64,000 bases of DNA from Paenibacillus jilunlii (GTDB lineage Bacteria > Bacillota > Bacilli > Paenibacillales > Paenibacillaceae): the NCBI RefSeq assembly GCF_900102965.1, contig NZ_FNGM01000022.1:37377-101376 (forward strand), in the 5' to 3' direction. Below are positions 26,529 to 35,485 of this stretch, piece after piece. The position numbers and the translations under genes were made by a program. Each line of letters starts with the position of its first letter. Position 1 is the first letter of the stretch. The notes beneath the pieces were generated by a model. That model ran no database searches. It was not told where the DNA came from and was given only the letters and a program-made list of their open reading frames with translations.

Positions 26529-27563
26529 TTAAAGCTTATTCGCCTTTAGAACCACCTTCAGAGCTGTGCCTGATGGAGGCAGGCTGCGGGTCAGCATGGG
26601 GCTATAGAAGCTGATCACTTCGGCTCCCTGGGTCACATCGGCAGAGGACGCAGTCTCACCGTTCTCATTAATAATCACCGTGTCCTTTGTCAGGCGGAGG
26701 ACAACCTCGTTTTGCGATTTCTCGCTCAGAGCACTGCCGCGGATGCGTATGCTTACCGTGTCATCCTCCGCTGTAGTGACTTGCTGGACCGTGCCTGCCG
26801 TGCCAAGCGGCTCGTCCCCTGTCTCCCCGTCCAGTACAGTGATCTGGTAGGCCGGCGTTTGCGGAGGCAGGCTGCGGGTGGAGATCAGGGAGTGCTGCGC
26901 TGCCACGGTCATGCCGATCTGAAGCTCGCTGAAGGCCAGCTCAGAGCCGTCTTGGCGGGTAAGCTTGGTATCCTTCCCCACGTTCAAAATCAATCCCTCG
27001 GTGCCGATGCCCCGGATACGTACCGATTGGTAGCTGTCCGCATCCGTAATGGCTGTGATGACACCGGTCTCACTGATATACTCTGCTGCCGGGTTGATCA
27101 CGATCTTCTGTCCCTCCACGCTAATCGATTGACGCAGCACTTTGCTTACAAAAGAGGCGGGGACATACAGCTTGTTCTGCTTCGTTTGCGGAGCTGTTCC
27201 GAGCTGGATATACATCTTATTGACGGCATAGCGGTCCTTGCCGCTTTTTACACTGGTGAAAATGCTGCCTTTATGCAGGTCAACGGCCTTCGTCTGCGCA
27301 TTCCAGGCCATGGTGAAGCCGAGTGCATCGGCAACGGCCCGCAGAGGAAGCAGCGGCTCTTTGCTGCCGGGAGACTGGAAGCCGGGCTCGGAAAGCGCAG
27401 AACCATTTACCGATATGGGGAATTTTGCAGACGCAGCAGAGGGTGTCTGTACAGTGCTGTGACTAGATGCCGATGCAGCGCTAGGGGCTGCCGAGACCCC
27501 TCCGGTTGCAAGAGCGAGTGAAAAGGTTAGCAGGATTGCACTTGTTTTCAGGGCAGCGTTCAT
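26529..27563 (-). CDS. Secreted protein with copper amine oxidase N-terminal-like domain
   Basis: 344 residues. A signal sequence (about 5-26) is followed by a Ser/Ala-rich linker. A Copper_amine_oxidN1-type domain comes next (about 48-155), with LLPLRAVADALGFTMAWNAQTKAV and LYVPASFVSKVL. Two similar beta-rich modules follow (about 160-245 and 255-340), each ending in a MLTRSLPP or LISTRSLPP motif, a visible internal duplication. In Firmicutes these domains are extracellular modules, not oxidases. AGGAGTATACCT precedes the ATG. It is transcribed alone and opposite to its neighbours. Function unknown. Confidence 0.82.
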   Translation of the reverse strand: MNAALKTSAILLTFSLALATGGVSAAPSAASASSHSTVQTPSAASAKFPISVNGSALSEPGFQSPGSKEPLLPLRAVADALGFTMAWNAQTKAVDLHKGSIFTSVKSGKDRYAVNKMYIQLGTAPQTKQNKLYVPASFVSKVLRQSISVEGQKIVINPAAEYISETGVITAITDADSYQSVRIRGIGTEGLILNVGKDTKLTRQDGSELAFSELQIGMTVAAQHSLISTRSLPPQTPAYQITVLDGETGDEPLGTAGTVQQVTTAEDDTVSIRIRGSALSEKSQNEVVLRLTKDTVIINENGETASSADVTQGAEVISFYSPMLTRSLPPSGTALKVVLKANKL

Positions 27564-27707
27564 AGGTATACTCCTTTGATTTAGTTCTCGGGTACCGGTT
27601 CTATTAACTTCTAAACGTCATGAACCGCGAAATTGTTGCATAAACCGCGGATCAGTTTACAATGAAAATATTGGCAATAGCTTCAGAAACGGTCAGGAGG
27701 GGAATTG

Positions 27708-28421
27708 ATGTATCAAACTTACATTTTTGATCTGTATGGCACACTGATTGATATTGAGACGGATGAGGAGCGGCCGGAAATCTGGGAGCGGCTGTCGCTC
27801 CATTTCAGTTATCATGGGCTGAATATTTCCGGAGAGGATCTGCAGCGGCGTTTTCTGCTCGAACGGGACCGTCAGCTGGCAGCTGCCGCACAGCACTGTG
27901 AGTTCCCGGATTTTGTGATGGAGGAGGTGTTCCGCGCGGTGGCCCGCGATTTGGGCGGTAATCCGGGACAGGCCTGGCTGCATGAAACCGTAAGATGGCT
28001 GCGTACCTTGTCGATGATAAAGATTTCCCTGTATGACGGGGTAGACGAAATTCTGCGGCGCTTGAGATCACGCGGCAAAAAGGTATTCCTGCTCTCCAAC
28101 GGCCAGAAAACCTTCATTGAAGCCGAACTCACCATGCTGGGCATCCTGCATTTATTCGACGGTGTGGCGATTTCATCAGAGGCGGGGATCAGCAAGCCGG
28201 ACCCGCTGTTCTACCGCTACCTGACGGAGAAATATGGGGCGGATCTAAGCTCGGCAATCATGATCGGCAACGATCCGCGTACCGATATGGCCGGTGCGGC
28301 GGCGGTGGGGATAGACTCCTGTTATATCCGCACAGCCTCTTCTCCGGCTGATGTGCCGGTACAGAGCACCGTCCAGATCTGGGATGGAGATTTGCGCAAA
28401 ATCCCCGGCTGGAATTTGTAG
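27708..28421 (+). CDS. HAD-superfamily hydrolase with DxYGT nucleophile motif
   Basis: About 238 residues; CAGGAGGGG lies just before ATG 27708. HAD motif I is FDLYGTLID, motif II LLSNGQ, motif III Lys in SKPDPLFY, and motif IV GNDPRTDMAGA. The second Asp of the phosphatase signature DxD is Tyr, as in 2-haloacid dehalogenases and a group of uncharacterised HADs. A helical cap (about 20-95) is of the C1 type. A GGGGCTTG hairpin follows the stop. Substrate unknown. Confidence 0.85.
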   Translation: MYQTYIFDLYGTLIDIETDEERPEIWERLSLHFSYHGLNISGEDLQRRFLLERDRQLAAAAQHCEFPDFVMEEVFRAVARDLGGNPGQAWLHETVRWLRTLSMIKISLYDGVDEILRRLRSRGKKVFLLSNGQKTFIEAELTMLGILHLFDGVAISSEAGISKPDPLFYRYLTEKYGADLSSAIMIGNDPRTDMAGAAAVGIDSCYIRTASSPADVPVQSTVQIWDGDLRKIPGWNL

Positions 28422-28562
28422 CTCTCCCAGTGAATTAACACTAGGGGGCTTGATGGCTCCAAGCCCCGTTAATCCTCCTTGGCGCGCAACATTTGCCCCA
28501 CCGGCCTGGACCGCTTTATAATATGTCCATGGAATTACTATGCTGGAGAGAAGGGCTGGACC

Positions 28563-29666
28563 ATGACCTTAATTATTATCGCTGTATCCCTTGTGGTGCT
28601 GGCAGCAGTGGCTTACATTGTAATGACCTTTTATCCCGCTTTTGGACGACGGGCTTCCAGGAAGGAAAAGCAAATCATAAGCCGCTCGCTGAACTACAAG
28701 GATGGCAAGTTTGTCTATCCGGCTGCAACCGTGATGATGGAAAACAGCGCGGGAAGCAGCTTTTCCATTCTCAAGGATTTCATCAAAGGCAATCCCAACT
28801 CACGGCCTCCGCAGCCCCTGATTCCTGAGAAGCTGCTGCCCGGTTCGATTCAGGCGAGCGGGGATACCCGCGTGACCTGGTTCGGGCATTCCGCTGTTCT
28901 GCTGGAGATAGACGGAGTGACGTTGTTCCTCGACCCTATGCTGGGCCGCTCCCCTTCCCCGTTTCCGTTCGTTGGCGGCCGGCGTTACAGCAAGCAGCTG
29001 CCGGTTGAGATTTCGGAGCTTCCCCGCATAGATGCTGTGCTGCTCTCCCATGACCATTATGATCACCTCGATTATGGCTCGATCAAGCAGTTAAAGGACA
29101 AGGTAGGCATGTTCATTGTACCGCTGGGCGTCGGCGCCCATCTGCAGCGCTGGGGAGTGAGCCGGGAGAAGATCCGTGAACAGGACTGGTGGGATGAAAT
29201 CGGGTATGCAGGGCTTACTCTGACCAGTGCTCCGGCACGGCACTTCTCAGGACGCAGCCTTCTGGACCGCAACTCCACGCTCTGGTGCTCCTGGATTATC
29301 CGGGGGGCAGAGACGAAGATCTTTTTCAGCGGCGACAGCGGCTATGGCCCCCATTTTGCCGAAATTGGCGAGAAATATGGCCCTTTCGATCTGACCCTAA
29401 TGGAATGCGGCCAATACGATCCCCGCTGGGCGGATATCCATATGCTCCCGGAGCAGACGGTTCAAGCGCATCTGGATGTTCGCGGGGCACTGATGATTCC
29501 CATTCATTGGGCGGCGTTTACCCTGTCGATGCATGACTGGACCGATCCGGTGGAGCGTGTTTTCGCAGCGGCTAAGGCGCACGGTGTCCGGCTGGCTACA
29601 CCGCGCATCGGCGAGCCGGTCTATGCCGGTTCGGCAGAGGTTCCTTCACTTGCGTGGTGGAAGTGA
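28563..29666 (+). CDS. Membrane-anchored metallo-beta-lactamase-fold hydrolase (NAPE-PLD-like)
   Basis: About 367 residues. One N-terminal helix (about 1-27) precedes the hydrolase domain, with TWFGHSAVLLEIDG and the metal site SHDHYDHLD (HxHxDH). Further metal ligands are in GDSGYGPHF and the late PIHWAAF. This arrangement is typical of NAPE-PLD/UlaG-like enzymes. ATG 28563 has GAGAAGGG upstream; the frame is open from 28479 but that part lacks a ribosome site. TTGCCC/TATAAT at 28493-28522 is a weak promoter for it. The substrate may be a phosphodiester or lactone. Confidence 0.85.
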   Translation: MTLIIIAVSLVVLAAVAYIVMTFYPAFGRRASRKEKQIISRSLNYKDGKFVYPAATVMMENSAGSSFSILKDFIKGNPNSRPPQPLIPEKLLPGSIQASGDTRVTWFGHSAVLLEIDGVTLFLDPMLGRSPSPFPFVGGRRYSKQLPVEISELPRIDAVLLSHDHYDHLDYGSIKQLKDKVGMFIVPLGVGAHLQRWGVSREKIREQDWWDEIGYAGLTLTSAPARHFSGRSLLDRNSTLWCSWIIRGAETKIFFSGDSGYGPHFAEIGEKYGPFDLTLMECGQYDPRWADIHMLPEQTVQAHLDVRGALMIPIHWAAFTLSMHDWTDPVERVFAAAKAHGVRLATPRIGEPVYAGSAEVPSLAWWK

Positions 29667-29802
29667 GCGGCGCGGCTAAGCCGGGAGTTATGGTACAATA
29701 ACATCCATGCCGCTCTTTCGCGGCTTCCATAACAATGCCGTAAGAATCGGAGATCGTTATTTCAGGTTAGCAGCATAAATGCCGAGGAGCTGAAGAAATA
29801 GT

Positions 29803-30081
29803 ATGAGTGATCAAGTAAATGAGCAGGAACTGGTCGATGTATTGGCCGCGCAGACCAAGGTGGACCCGAAGCTGATCCGGCTGGTGCTGAAGCATGAGCA
29901 GACCTTTATTAATAAGGCCAAGGCAAATGCCAAAGGCGAGGTGGACATCGACAATGATGATCTGGTGGACTACGTCACCGCCCAGCGTGATGTGAAGCTG
30001 GATGAACTGACCGTGGAGAGTATTCTCGATGCGGAGATGGATTACTTAATGGATAAAGGGCTGGCCGGATATATCGACTAA
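29803..30081 (+). CDS. Conserved-looking small acidic protein
   Basis: 92 residues, strongly charged and predicted helical, with no membrane segment. GAGGAG lies 13 bp before the ATG. No family is recognised. It has its own terminator and sits between a metallo-hydrolase and the cold-shock gene. Confidence 0.65.
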   Translation: MSDQVNEQELVDVLAAQTKVDPKLIRLVLKHEQTFINKAKANAKGEVDIDNDDLVDYVTAQRDVKLDELTVESILDAEMDYLMDKGLAGYID

Positions 30082-30090
30082 CCCTTGCGG

Positions 30091-30148
30091 CTGCCCGGTT
30101 TAGAGCCTTAGTGAAGGTTCGCGGACCGGGCAGAATATTTTTATTTTT
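30091..30148 (+). terminator. Intrinsic terminator before the cold-shock gene
   Basis: Nine-base perfect arms CTGCCCGGT and ACCGGGCAG with a 25-base loop, then a T-rich stretch (ATATTTTTATTTTT). Confidence 0.85.
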
Positions 30149-30158
30149 AGTTATTTCT

Positions 30159-30187
30159 TTGCTTTCGAAGAATTGGTGTGCTATAAT
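30159..30187 (+). promoter_or_regulatory. Promoter of the cold-shock gene
   Basis: An extended -10 TGCTATAAT (TATAAT at 30182-30187) has a weak TTGCTT 17 bp upstream. The resulting leader is about 148 bases, long as is usual for csp mRNAs. Confidence 0.6.
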
Positions 30188-30214
30188 GAATTTAAACATA
30201 AAGTTAAACCTTAA

Positions 30215-30271
30215 TTCACATATTGTAAAGGGTTATCATTTGTGCGTATGAATCCTTTTACAATGTGTGAA
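30215..30271 (+). promoter_or_regulatory. Long stem-loop in the cold-shock mRNA leader
   Basis: Eighteen-base arms (30215-30232 and 30254-30271) match at 15 positions and enclose a 21-base loop. ATTTTTATTT follows directly. The structure could act as an RNA thermosensor or an attenuator. Confidence 0.6.
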
Positions 30272-30340
30272 TTTTTATTTGTTCGTACAATACGTAGGAA
30301 TAAAAGGACATGTGTTAAATAAAATTTTGGAGGTAATATC

Positions 30341-30541
30341 ATGCAAACAGGTACAGTTAAATGGTTCAATGCAGACAAAGGTTTTGGTTTTATCGAGGTT
30401 GAAGGCGGAAGCGACGTATTCGTACACTTCTCCGCAATCACTGGCGAAGGCTTCAAGTCTCTGGACGAAGGCCAACGCGTTGAGTTCAACGTAACTCAAG
30501 GCGCTCGCGGACCACAAGCCGAAAACGTTGTAAAACTGTAA
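30341..30541 (+). CDS. CspA-family cold-shock protein
   Basis: 66 residues. RNP1 KGFGFIEV and RNP2 VFVHFSAI are intact, giving a single OB-fold that binds single-stranded RNA/DNA. TTGGAGGT precedes the ATG. A long structured leader and a strong terminator frame the gene. It is followed by a YdjO-type cold-inducible gene. Which Csp paralogue it is cannot be told from sequence alone. Confidence 0.95.
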   Translation: MQTGTVKWFNADKGFGFIEVEGGSDVFVHFSAITGEGFKSLDEGQRVEFNVTQGARGPQAENVVKL

Positions 30542-30551
30542 TATGGAATCA

Positions 30552-30589
30552 AAGCTGCCCTTAACACAAGTTGAGGGCAGCTTTTTTTT
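30552..30589 (+). terminator. Intrinsic terminator of the cold-shock gene
   Basis: Ten-base arms AAGCTGCCCT and AGGGCAGCTT with a 12-base loop, followed by eight T. Confidence 0.93.
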
Positions 30590-30673
30590 GACCACGAACA
30601 AGCCGCCGCAGCCCGCTACAACGCCTCTTTAGGGTGTGGAAATCATCTCAATTCGAACCAAGGAGGGGTACTT

Positions 30674-30904
30674 ATGTATTTTCGTAAAAAAGCGCTGGAG
30701 GATCTTCCCCAGGAAGACACAGCCATTTGGTCTTGCACCAAAGAGGGTTGCACAGGATGGATGCGCGATAATTTTGCCTTTCAGTATGTGCCTACCTGCT
30801 GGCAATGCAACTCTCCGATGACTAGAAGCATGAAGATACTGCCTATGCTTGTGAACACGAATTTGGACATGAAGGCGATCAAGAAGGGGATTACCATTAC
30901 GTAA
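30674..30904 (+). CDS. ydjO: YdjO-like cold-inducible small zinc-ribbon protein
   Basis: 76 residues with two Cys pairs: CTKEGC near residue 20 and CWQC near residue 45, a probable zinc ribbon. The layout and length match B. subtilis YdjO, annotated as a cold-inducible protein. AAGGAGGGG precedes the ATG. Its place right after csp supports a cold-response role. Confidence 0.8.
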   Translation: MYFRKKALEDLPQEDTAIWSCTKEGCTGWMRDNFAFQYVPTCWQCNSPMTRSMKILPMLVNTNLDMKAIKKGITIT

Positions 30905-31011
30905 TCCGCAATTTTCTCTAAGCTACCCTGGAGATCTAGGCCTGCACCAGCGAATATCCTTTAACAGTCGGCTTCTATTGCGGAGCGGGCTATTTTTTTG
31001 TACTTTGCGGA

Positions 31012-31153
31012 TTGACAAATATCCTGAAGAAGCAGATATTATATTACATGAATCGTGGCTCTGGATAAAGAGTGGACCACCGGTCATGTTCATCTGATCG
31101 GAGCGATAGCCCTTAACGTAACCCATGCAGGGGAAACGGCTTAGGGGCTTTTT
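31012..31153 (+). promoter_or_regulatory. Structured leader with promoter and internal terminator before the YesM-like gene
   Basis: TTGACA at 31012-31017 with GATATT/TATTAT about 17-19 bp on is a plausible promoter. Inside the leader, AGCCCTTAA (31108-31116) pairs with TTAGGGGCT (31141-31149; one mismatch), followed by five T. CCCTTA of the left arm can alternatively pair with TAAGGG at 31166-31171. No known riboswitch class was recognised. The layout suggests attenuation of the kinase operon. Confidence 0.45.
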
Positions 31154-31251
31154 ACCGTGCCGGGCTAAGGGGAGCCAATTCGTCTTGACAATCGGCGGAG
31201 CTTTTGGAGAATAAGGTTGGAAACGCTGCCATGGGAAAGGGAGTATCCGAA

Positions 31252-33024
31252 GTGTATGGGAAAATCAAAGAATTGAATACGCTGCGCAATCAAATATTCA
31301 TTGGCTTCCTGCTGGTCATGCTGATTATTATTGCTGTGTCCGGTGTATTCGTGTACAACAGGGTCTCCTATTTGCTGAAAAATAATGCGGAACGGCATAT
31401 CCAGCAGACTGCGGTGCAGGCGAACGGCAGACTCGATGCATTGATCGGCCAAATCGACAGCCTGATGGAGCAGGTGGCGAATCATCCGACCATTCAGCAG
31501 CTGCTGACGGAAGAGCTTGACGGCCAATCCGTTACTTTCAACCAGCGGCAGTCTCTGCTGCGGATTATCTCCAGCTATCAGGCATACATGCCAAGCGTAG
31601 GTTCTCTGGAGCTGTACACAGCTGATTACCGGCTGCTGTTTCCTATCAAGGACGGCAGCCTGGAGACAAGGATCAGTAATGCCTATATCACCGCAGCCAA
31701 TACCCAAAAGGGCAGACTGGTATGGATTGGGGTCGACCCAAACGACGAAGAGAGCCTGCTGGCCATCCGCCAGGTCAGTCTGATGGACCGCTGGTTCTCT
31801 CGGGGCGGTTATTTGATGGCCCGCATCCAGCGCAGCTATTTCCAGCTTGATGATCCGCTGTCCGGCAGCGACGGGGGCGAGTCTGTGCTGCTGGTGAATG
31901 ACGAAGGCGAGCTGCTCGGCAGCAGTCAGGAACCGGAGGCGGAGCTGCTGCCGCTGCTTGCCAGCAAGGACCAGACGGTCAGCTTCCGGGGCAAGGAATA
32001 TGTGCAGGTGAAGCTGCGCTCAGACAAGACAAACTGGACGCTGCTCGTGCTCACTCCGGTAAGTTATGTTACCAGAGGCCTCTCTGTTCTGAGGACTGTG
32101 CTGCTCGTCTCGGGGGGGTTCGGAACCTTGCTCTTTTTGATAATGTCCTTTGTGCTGTCCACGATGATCACGAGGCCGATTATCCAGCTGATCCGGGCGA
32201 TGCGCAAGTCCAGGCTTGGGGTGCTCACGCCTAACCCGGAATCGGTATCCACAATAGAGCTTAGAGAACTGAACAATACCTATAACGGCATGATTGCCAA
32301 TATGAATGATCTGATCCGGGTCGTGTATGAAAAAGAAGTACTGCAGAGCCGGACGGAGCTTAAGGCGCTGCAGGCGCAGATCAACCCCCATTTCCTGTTC
32401 AATACGCTGGAGGCCTTCAACTGGTCGCTTGAGGAGAAGGGCGAAGAGGAGCTGGCCGGGCTTGTTGTTGTCATGTCGAGGCTGTTCCGGTACATTATCG
32501 GAAATCCGAATAAGGATGAGTGGGTTACACTTGGGGAAGAAATGGAACAAGTACAGCGGTATCTGAAAATTATGGAGATGCGGATGGGGGACCGCTTAGC
32601 CTGGAATATTCAGCTTGGTCCGGAGGAGGCTGCCGTACCGGTGCCTAAGCTGCTTATTCAGCCCATTGTCGAGAACGCCATTCTGCATGGGGTGGAGAGC
32701 CGGGTGGGCAGCGGAACGGTTAGTGTCATGGTTGCTCCAGCCAAGCGTAAAGGCTGGACGCAAATCACCGTACAGGACAACGGGCCGGGGATGGATGCAG
32801 ATACCCTGCAGTCACTGTACAGTGCGCTTGAAGGCGGTCCATCCATCTCCGCCAAGGGAACTGGAATAGGGCTTGTGAATGTGCAGCGCCGGCTCAAGCT
32901 GTACTATGAAGCGGAAGGAACGGGCGTGGAAGGTTTGAACATCGAGAGCAGACTGTCCGAGGGCACGGTGATTACTTTTGAAATTCCGAACAATGGAGGG
33001 CATACCTATGAACCTGGGCAATAG
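31252..33024 (+). CDS. YesM-type sensor histidine kinase
   Basis: About 590 residues. A first membrane helix (about 15-35), a large extracellular sensing domain (Cache-like, to about 275), a second helix and a HAMP-like linker are followed by the His_kinase motif QAQINPHFLFNTLEA. A GHKL ATPase follows with IVENAILHGV and DNGPGMD. GTG 31252 has AAAGGGAG 9 bp upstream and is preferred over ATG 31231 or TTG 31204. The end overlaps the YesN-like regulator by 17 bp. Such pairs usually sense extracellular sugars. Confidence 0.88.
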   Translation: MYGKIKELNTLRNQIFIGFLLVMLIIIAVSGVFVYNRVSYLLKNNAERHIQQTAVQANGRLDALIGQIDSLMEQVANHPTIQQLLTEELDGQSVTFNQRQSLLRIISSYQAYMPSVGSLELYTADYRLLFPIKDGSLETRISNAYITAANTQKGRLVWIGVDPNDEESLLAIRQVSLMDRWFSRGGYLMARIQRSYFQLDDPLSGSDGGESVLLVNDEGELLGSSQEPEAELLPLLASKDQTVSFRGKEYVQVKLRSDKTNWTLLVLTPVSYVTRGLSVLRTVLLVSGGFGTLLFLIMSFVLSTMITRPIIQLIRAMRKSRLGVLTPNPESVSTIELRELNNTYNGMIANMNDLIRVVYEKEVLQSRTELKALQAQINPHFLFNTLEAFNWSLEEKGEEELAGLVVVMSRLFRYIIGNPNKDEWVTLGEEMEQVQRYLKIMEMRMGDRLAWNIQLGPEEAAVPVPKLLIQPIVENAILHGVESRVGSGTVSVMVAPAKRKGWTQITVQDNGPGMDADTLQSLYSALEGGPSISAKGTGIGLVNVQRRLKLYYEAEGTGVEGLNIESRLSEGTVITFEIPNNGGHTYEPGQ

Positions 33025-33805
33025 GACAATTCTGGTCGTGGACGATGAGCCGAGAACGCGGCAGGGCATCAGGCAGACACTGGAGATGTGGGCGGCTGGC
33101 CGGTATATCGTCGAAACGGCAGAGAATGGCATCGATGCGCGTGAGCGGCTGCTGCACGGGCGGGTGCATCTGCTGATTACGGATGTCCGCATGCCTGAGG
33201 TCAGCGGGCTGGATCTGATCCGCTCGCTGGAGGGACAAGTGCGGAAGCCGGTTATTATTGTCATTTCCGGTTATGCTGAATTCGATTATGTGCAGCAGGC
33301 GCTTAGGCTGGGGGCAGTCAATTATCTGCTGAAGCCGCTGGACAAAGAGGAGCTGGTACAGGTGGTCGAAGCCGCTCTGAAGCAGGAAGAAGAGCAGCAG
33401 CGCCGCGAGAAGCTGGAAAAGCTGGTTGACCCTAAGCTGATGGAGATTGACCCGGATACGGCGGGTATGGGTGAACCGGTAAAAGAGGCCCTGGCCTATG
33501 TGGAGCAGCATCTGCATGAGCAGCTGACCATGGCCGAGGTGGCCGGAAGGATTCACTTGAATGCCAGCTATTTCAGCGTGCTTTTCAAGGAGCAGACCGG
33601 AGTGCCGTTCAGCGAATATTTATCCCGGCTGAGAATTCAGCGGGCCAAGGAGCTGCTGCTGCAGACAAGCCTGCCGATTGTAGAGATCGGTGAAAGGGTG
33701 GGTTACCGTACGGATAAATATTTTATCAAGGTATTCAAGTCCCTGGAAGACATGAGTCCCAGCCGCTACCGCCATCAAATGAAGGATGGGCACAGCGAAA
33801 TCTAA
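33008..33805 (+). CDS. YesN-type response regulator (REC plus AraC HTH)
   Basis: About 265 residues. The receiver (about 5-120) has VDDE, phospho-acceptor Asp in LITDVRMPEVSG and Lys in LLKPLDKEEL. A short coiled linker leads to a C-terminal AraC helix-turn-helix pair (about 165-260), including NASYFSVLFKEQTGVPFSEY. GGAGG lies 9 bp before ATG 33008, inside the kinase gene. The likely target is the sugar-binding lipoprotein gene downstream. Confidence 0.9.
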   Translation: MNLGNRTILVVDDEPRTRQGIRQTLEMWAAGRYIVETAENGIDARERLLHGRVHLLITDVRMPEVSGLDLIRSLEGQVRKPVIIVISGYAEFDYVQQALRLGAVNYLLKPLDKEELVQVVEAALKQEEEQQRREKLEKLVDPKLMEIDPDTAGMGEPVKEALAYVEQHLHEQLTMAEVAGRIHLNASYFSVLFKEQTGVPFSEYLSRLRIQRAKELLLQTSLPIVEIGERVGYRTDKYFIKVFKSLEDMSPSRYRHQMKDGHSEI

Positions 33806-33863
33806 TAAAAATGGAATTATAACCAATAATCGTGATCTTATCGTCCTCCGGCCGCGATGCTAA

Positions 33864-33887
33864 AATGTAAATGATGGCGTTTACATT
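33864..33887. promoter_or_regulatory. Dyad upstream of the sugar-binding protein gene
   Basis: Perfect 8-bp arms AATGTAAA and TTTACATT are separated by 8 bp, 34 bp before the start codon. It is a candidate binding site for the adjacent AraC-type regulator or another repressor. It is too widely spaced to be a cre box. Confidence 0.45.
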
Positions 33888-33920
33888 GACCGTATAACAA
33901 ATATTATGGAGGTTGTAGGA

Positions 33921-35261
33921 ATGCCAAGGAACAAGATAACCAAAAACCTGGTATTGACGTCTATGCTGGGACTCGTTCTGTCAGGCTGCAGCGGGGACGG
34001 GATCAGCACAGGTTCCCCGGTCAATGCCTTGGCATCCACTGATACACAGGCACAGAAAGTTACCATCACCATGATGCATTTATGGCCGGCAGGAATTTCG
34101 GCCCAGCAGAATAAACTGGTTGGACAGATCATTGACGATTACCAAAAGGATCATCCCAACGTCACGATCAAGCAGGAAGTCTTAGAGAACGAGCAGTACA
34201 AGAACAAGCTGAAGGTGCTGTCGGCCTCCAACGAGCTGCCGGATGTAGGCATCACCTGGGCGGCAGGCTTCATGGAGCCTTATGTAAAAGGCGGATTGTT
34301 CACTCCGCTGGATGATGTCCTGGGCGGTGAACAACTTAAGAATAAATTCGTTCCCGGTACTACCGAAGCCTATGTGGTGGATGGCAAGACCTACGCCCTG
34401 CCTATCGAGCTGAATATTTCGCCGGTTTATTATAACAAGGACATTTTTGCTAAATACAATCTGCAGGTTCCGACAACCTTTGATGAATTCAAGCATGTTG
34501 TGAAAACGCTCTCCGATAACGGTGTAGCCCCGGTCGCCTTGGGCAACAAAGACCGCTGGACCGGCTCGCTGTGGTACATGTATCTGGCTGACCGGATTGC
34601 GGGAAGCGATACTTTGAAGAAAGCGACGAACGGGACAGGCTCATTTGATGATCCGGGGCTGATCCGGGCGGCGGTGGAGGTGCAGACGCTGGTCGATATG
34701 AATGCCTTCAATAAGGGCTTTAACGGCTTGTCCAATGATGAAGGCAAGTCGGAGTTCGTGAATGAACAAGCGGCCATGTACCTGACGGGAACATGGGAGC
34801 TGCCTAATTTTACCACCAACCCGGATATCCGTCAGGAGTTCAAGGATAAGGTTAAATTCTTCAAGTTCCCTACTGTAGACGGCGGCAAAGGGGACATCAA
34901 CAGCTGGGTAGGCGGACCCGGTGTGGGCCTGTTCGTAGCGGAATCCTCCAAGGTCAAGGAAGAAGCCAAGGCATTTGTCGAGTACTTTGTAGCCAAGTGG
35001 GGACAGGATTCTGTAACCACCGCAGGTGTTATTCCGGCAACGAAAGTCGATACTTCAAATTCCGAGCTGCCGCACCTCTACGTGGATTTGCTTAACGAGC
35101 TCAATCATGCCAGCAGCCTCACCCTGTTTGCGGATGTGCAGATGAAGCCGGGCGCCGCTCAGGTCCACCTGGATATGATTCAGGCGCTGTTCGGCAAAGC
35201 GGTGACGCCGGAGCAGTTCGCTGCCAAGCATAAAGAGGCGATAGAGAAAGGAAGGTCCTAA
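33921..35261 (+). CDS. Sugar ABC transporter binding lipoprotein (family 1), orphan
   Basis: About 446 residues. The signal segment ends in lipobox LSGC. The mature part has the family 1 solute-binding layout: VTITMMHLWPAG, then PVYYNKDIFAKYNLQVPTTF and WVGGPGVGLFV. GGAGG lies 8 bp before ATG 33921. No permease or ATPase gene follows, only a terminator. It must therefore feed a transporter encoded elsewhere or act as a sensing subunit for the YesM-like kinase upstream. Confidence 0.88.
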   Translation: MPRNKITKNLVLTSMLGLVLSGCSGDGISTGSPVNALASTDTQAQKVTITMMHLWPAGISAQQNKLVGQIIDDYQKDHPNVTIKQEVLENEQYKNKLKVLSASNELPDVGITWAAGFMEPYVKGGLFTPLDDVLGGEQLKNKFVPGTTEAYVVDGKTYALPIELNISPVYYNKDIFAKYNLQVPTTFDEFKHVVKTLSDNGVAPVALGNKDRWTGSLWYMYLADRIAGSDTLKKATNGTGSFDDPGLIRAAVEVQTLVDMNAFNKGFNGLSNDEGKSEFVNEQAAMYLTGTWELPNFTTNPDIRQEFKDKVKFFKFPTVDGGKGDINSWVGGPGVGLFVAESSKVKEEAKAFVEYFVAKWGQDSVTTAGVIPATKVDTSNSELPHLYVDLLNELNHASSLTLFADVQMKPGAAQVHLDMIQALFGKAVTPEQFAAKHKEAIEKGRS

Positions 35262-35262
35262 G

Positions 35263-35346
35263 GGAAATCCTGCTGATCCCGCCAGCGCCGACAAATTCAC
35301 CGTCTATAACTTCGCTCCGCTTATCACCAAGCTTGACCCTGCCTAA
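35263..35346 (+). pseudogene. Possible coding remnant after the binding-protein gene
   Basis: In the frame starting at 35263 the DNA reads a protein-like end of about 27 residues, including DKFTVYNFAPLITKLDP, to TAA 35344-35346. There is no start or ribosome site. It may be the last part of a deleted gene. Chance cannot be excluded. Confidence 0.25.
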
Positions 35347-35363
35347 CAGGAGCAGTCATATTT

Positions 35364-35408
35364 AAAACAAAGAAGAAACTTCTTTTATAGAAGTTTCTTC
35401 TTTGTTTT
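35364..35408. terminator. Perfect 20-bp stem bidirectional terminator
   Basis: Twenty-base perfect arms (35364-35383 and 35389-35408) enclose a 5-base loop TTTAT. Each arm ends in a run of A or T, so it can work in both directions. Confidence 0.88.
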
Positions 35409-35485
35409 TATTAACATTTTGGATTTTCGTGCGTCTATAATACAGGGAGTGGAGACCAAAAATGGAACAAGGAGGATATAATAAC

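Noticed and set aside
31060..31150. Known riboswitch (TPP, c-di-GMP, lysine, SAM or T-box) before the YesM-like gene
   Set aside because: None of the conserved core sequences of these classes is present; only generic hairpins and a terminator are seen.
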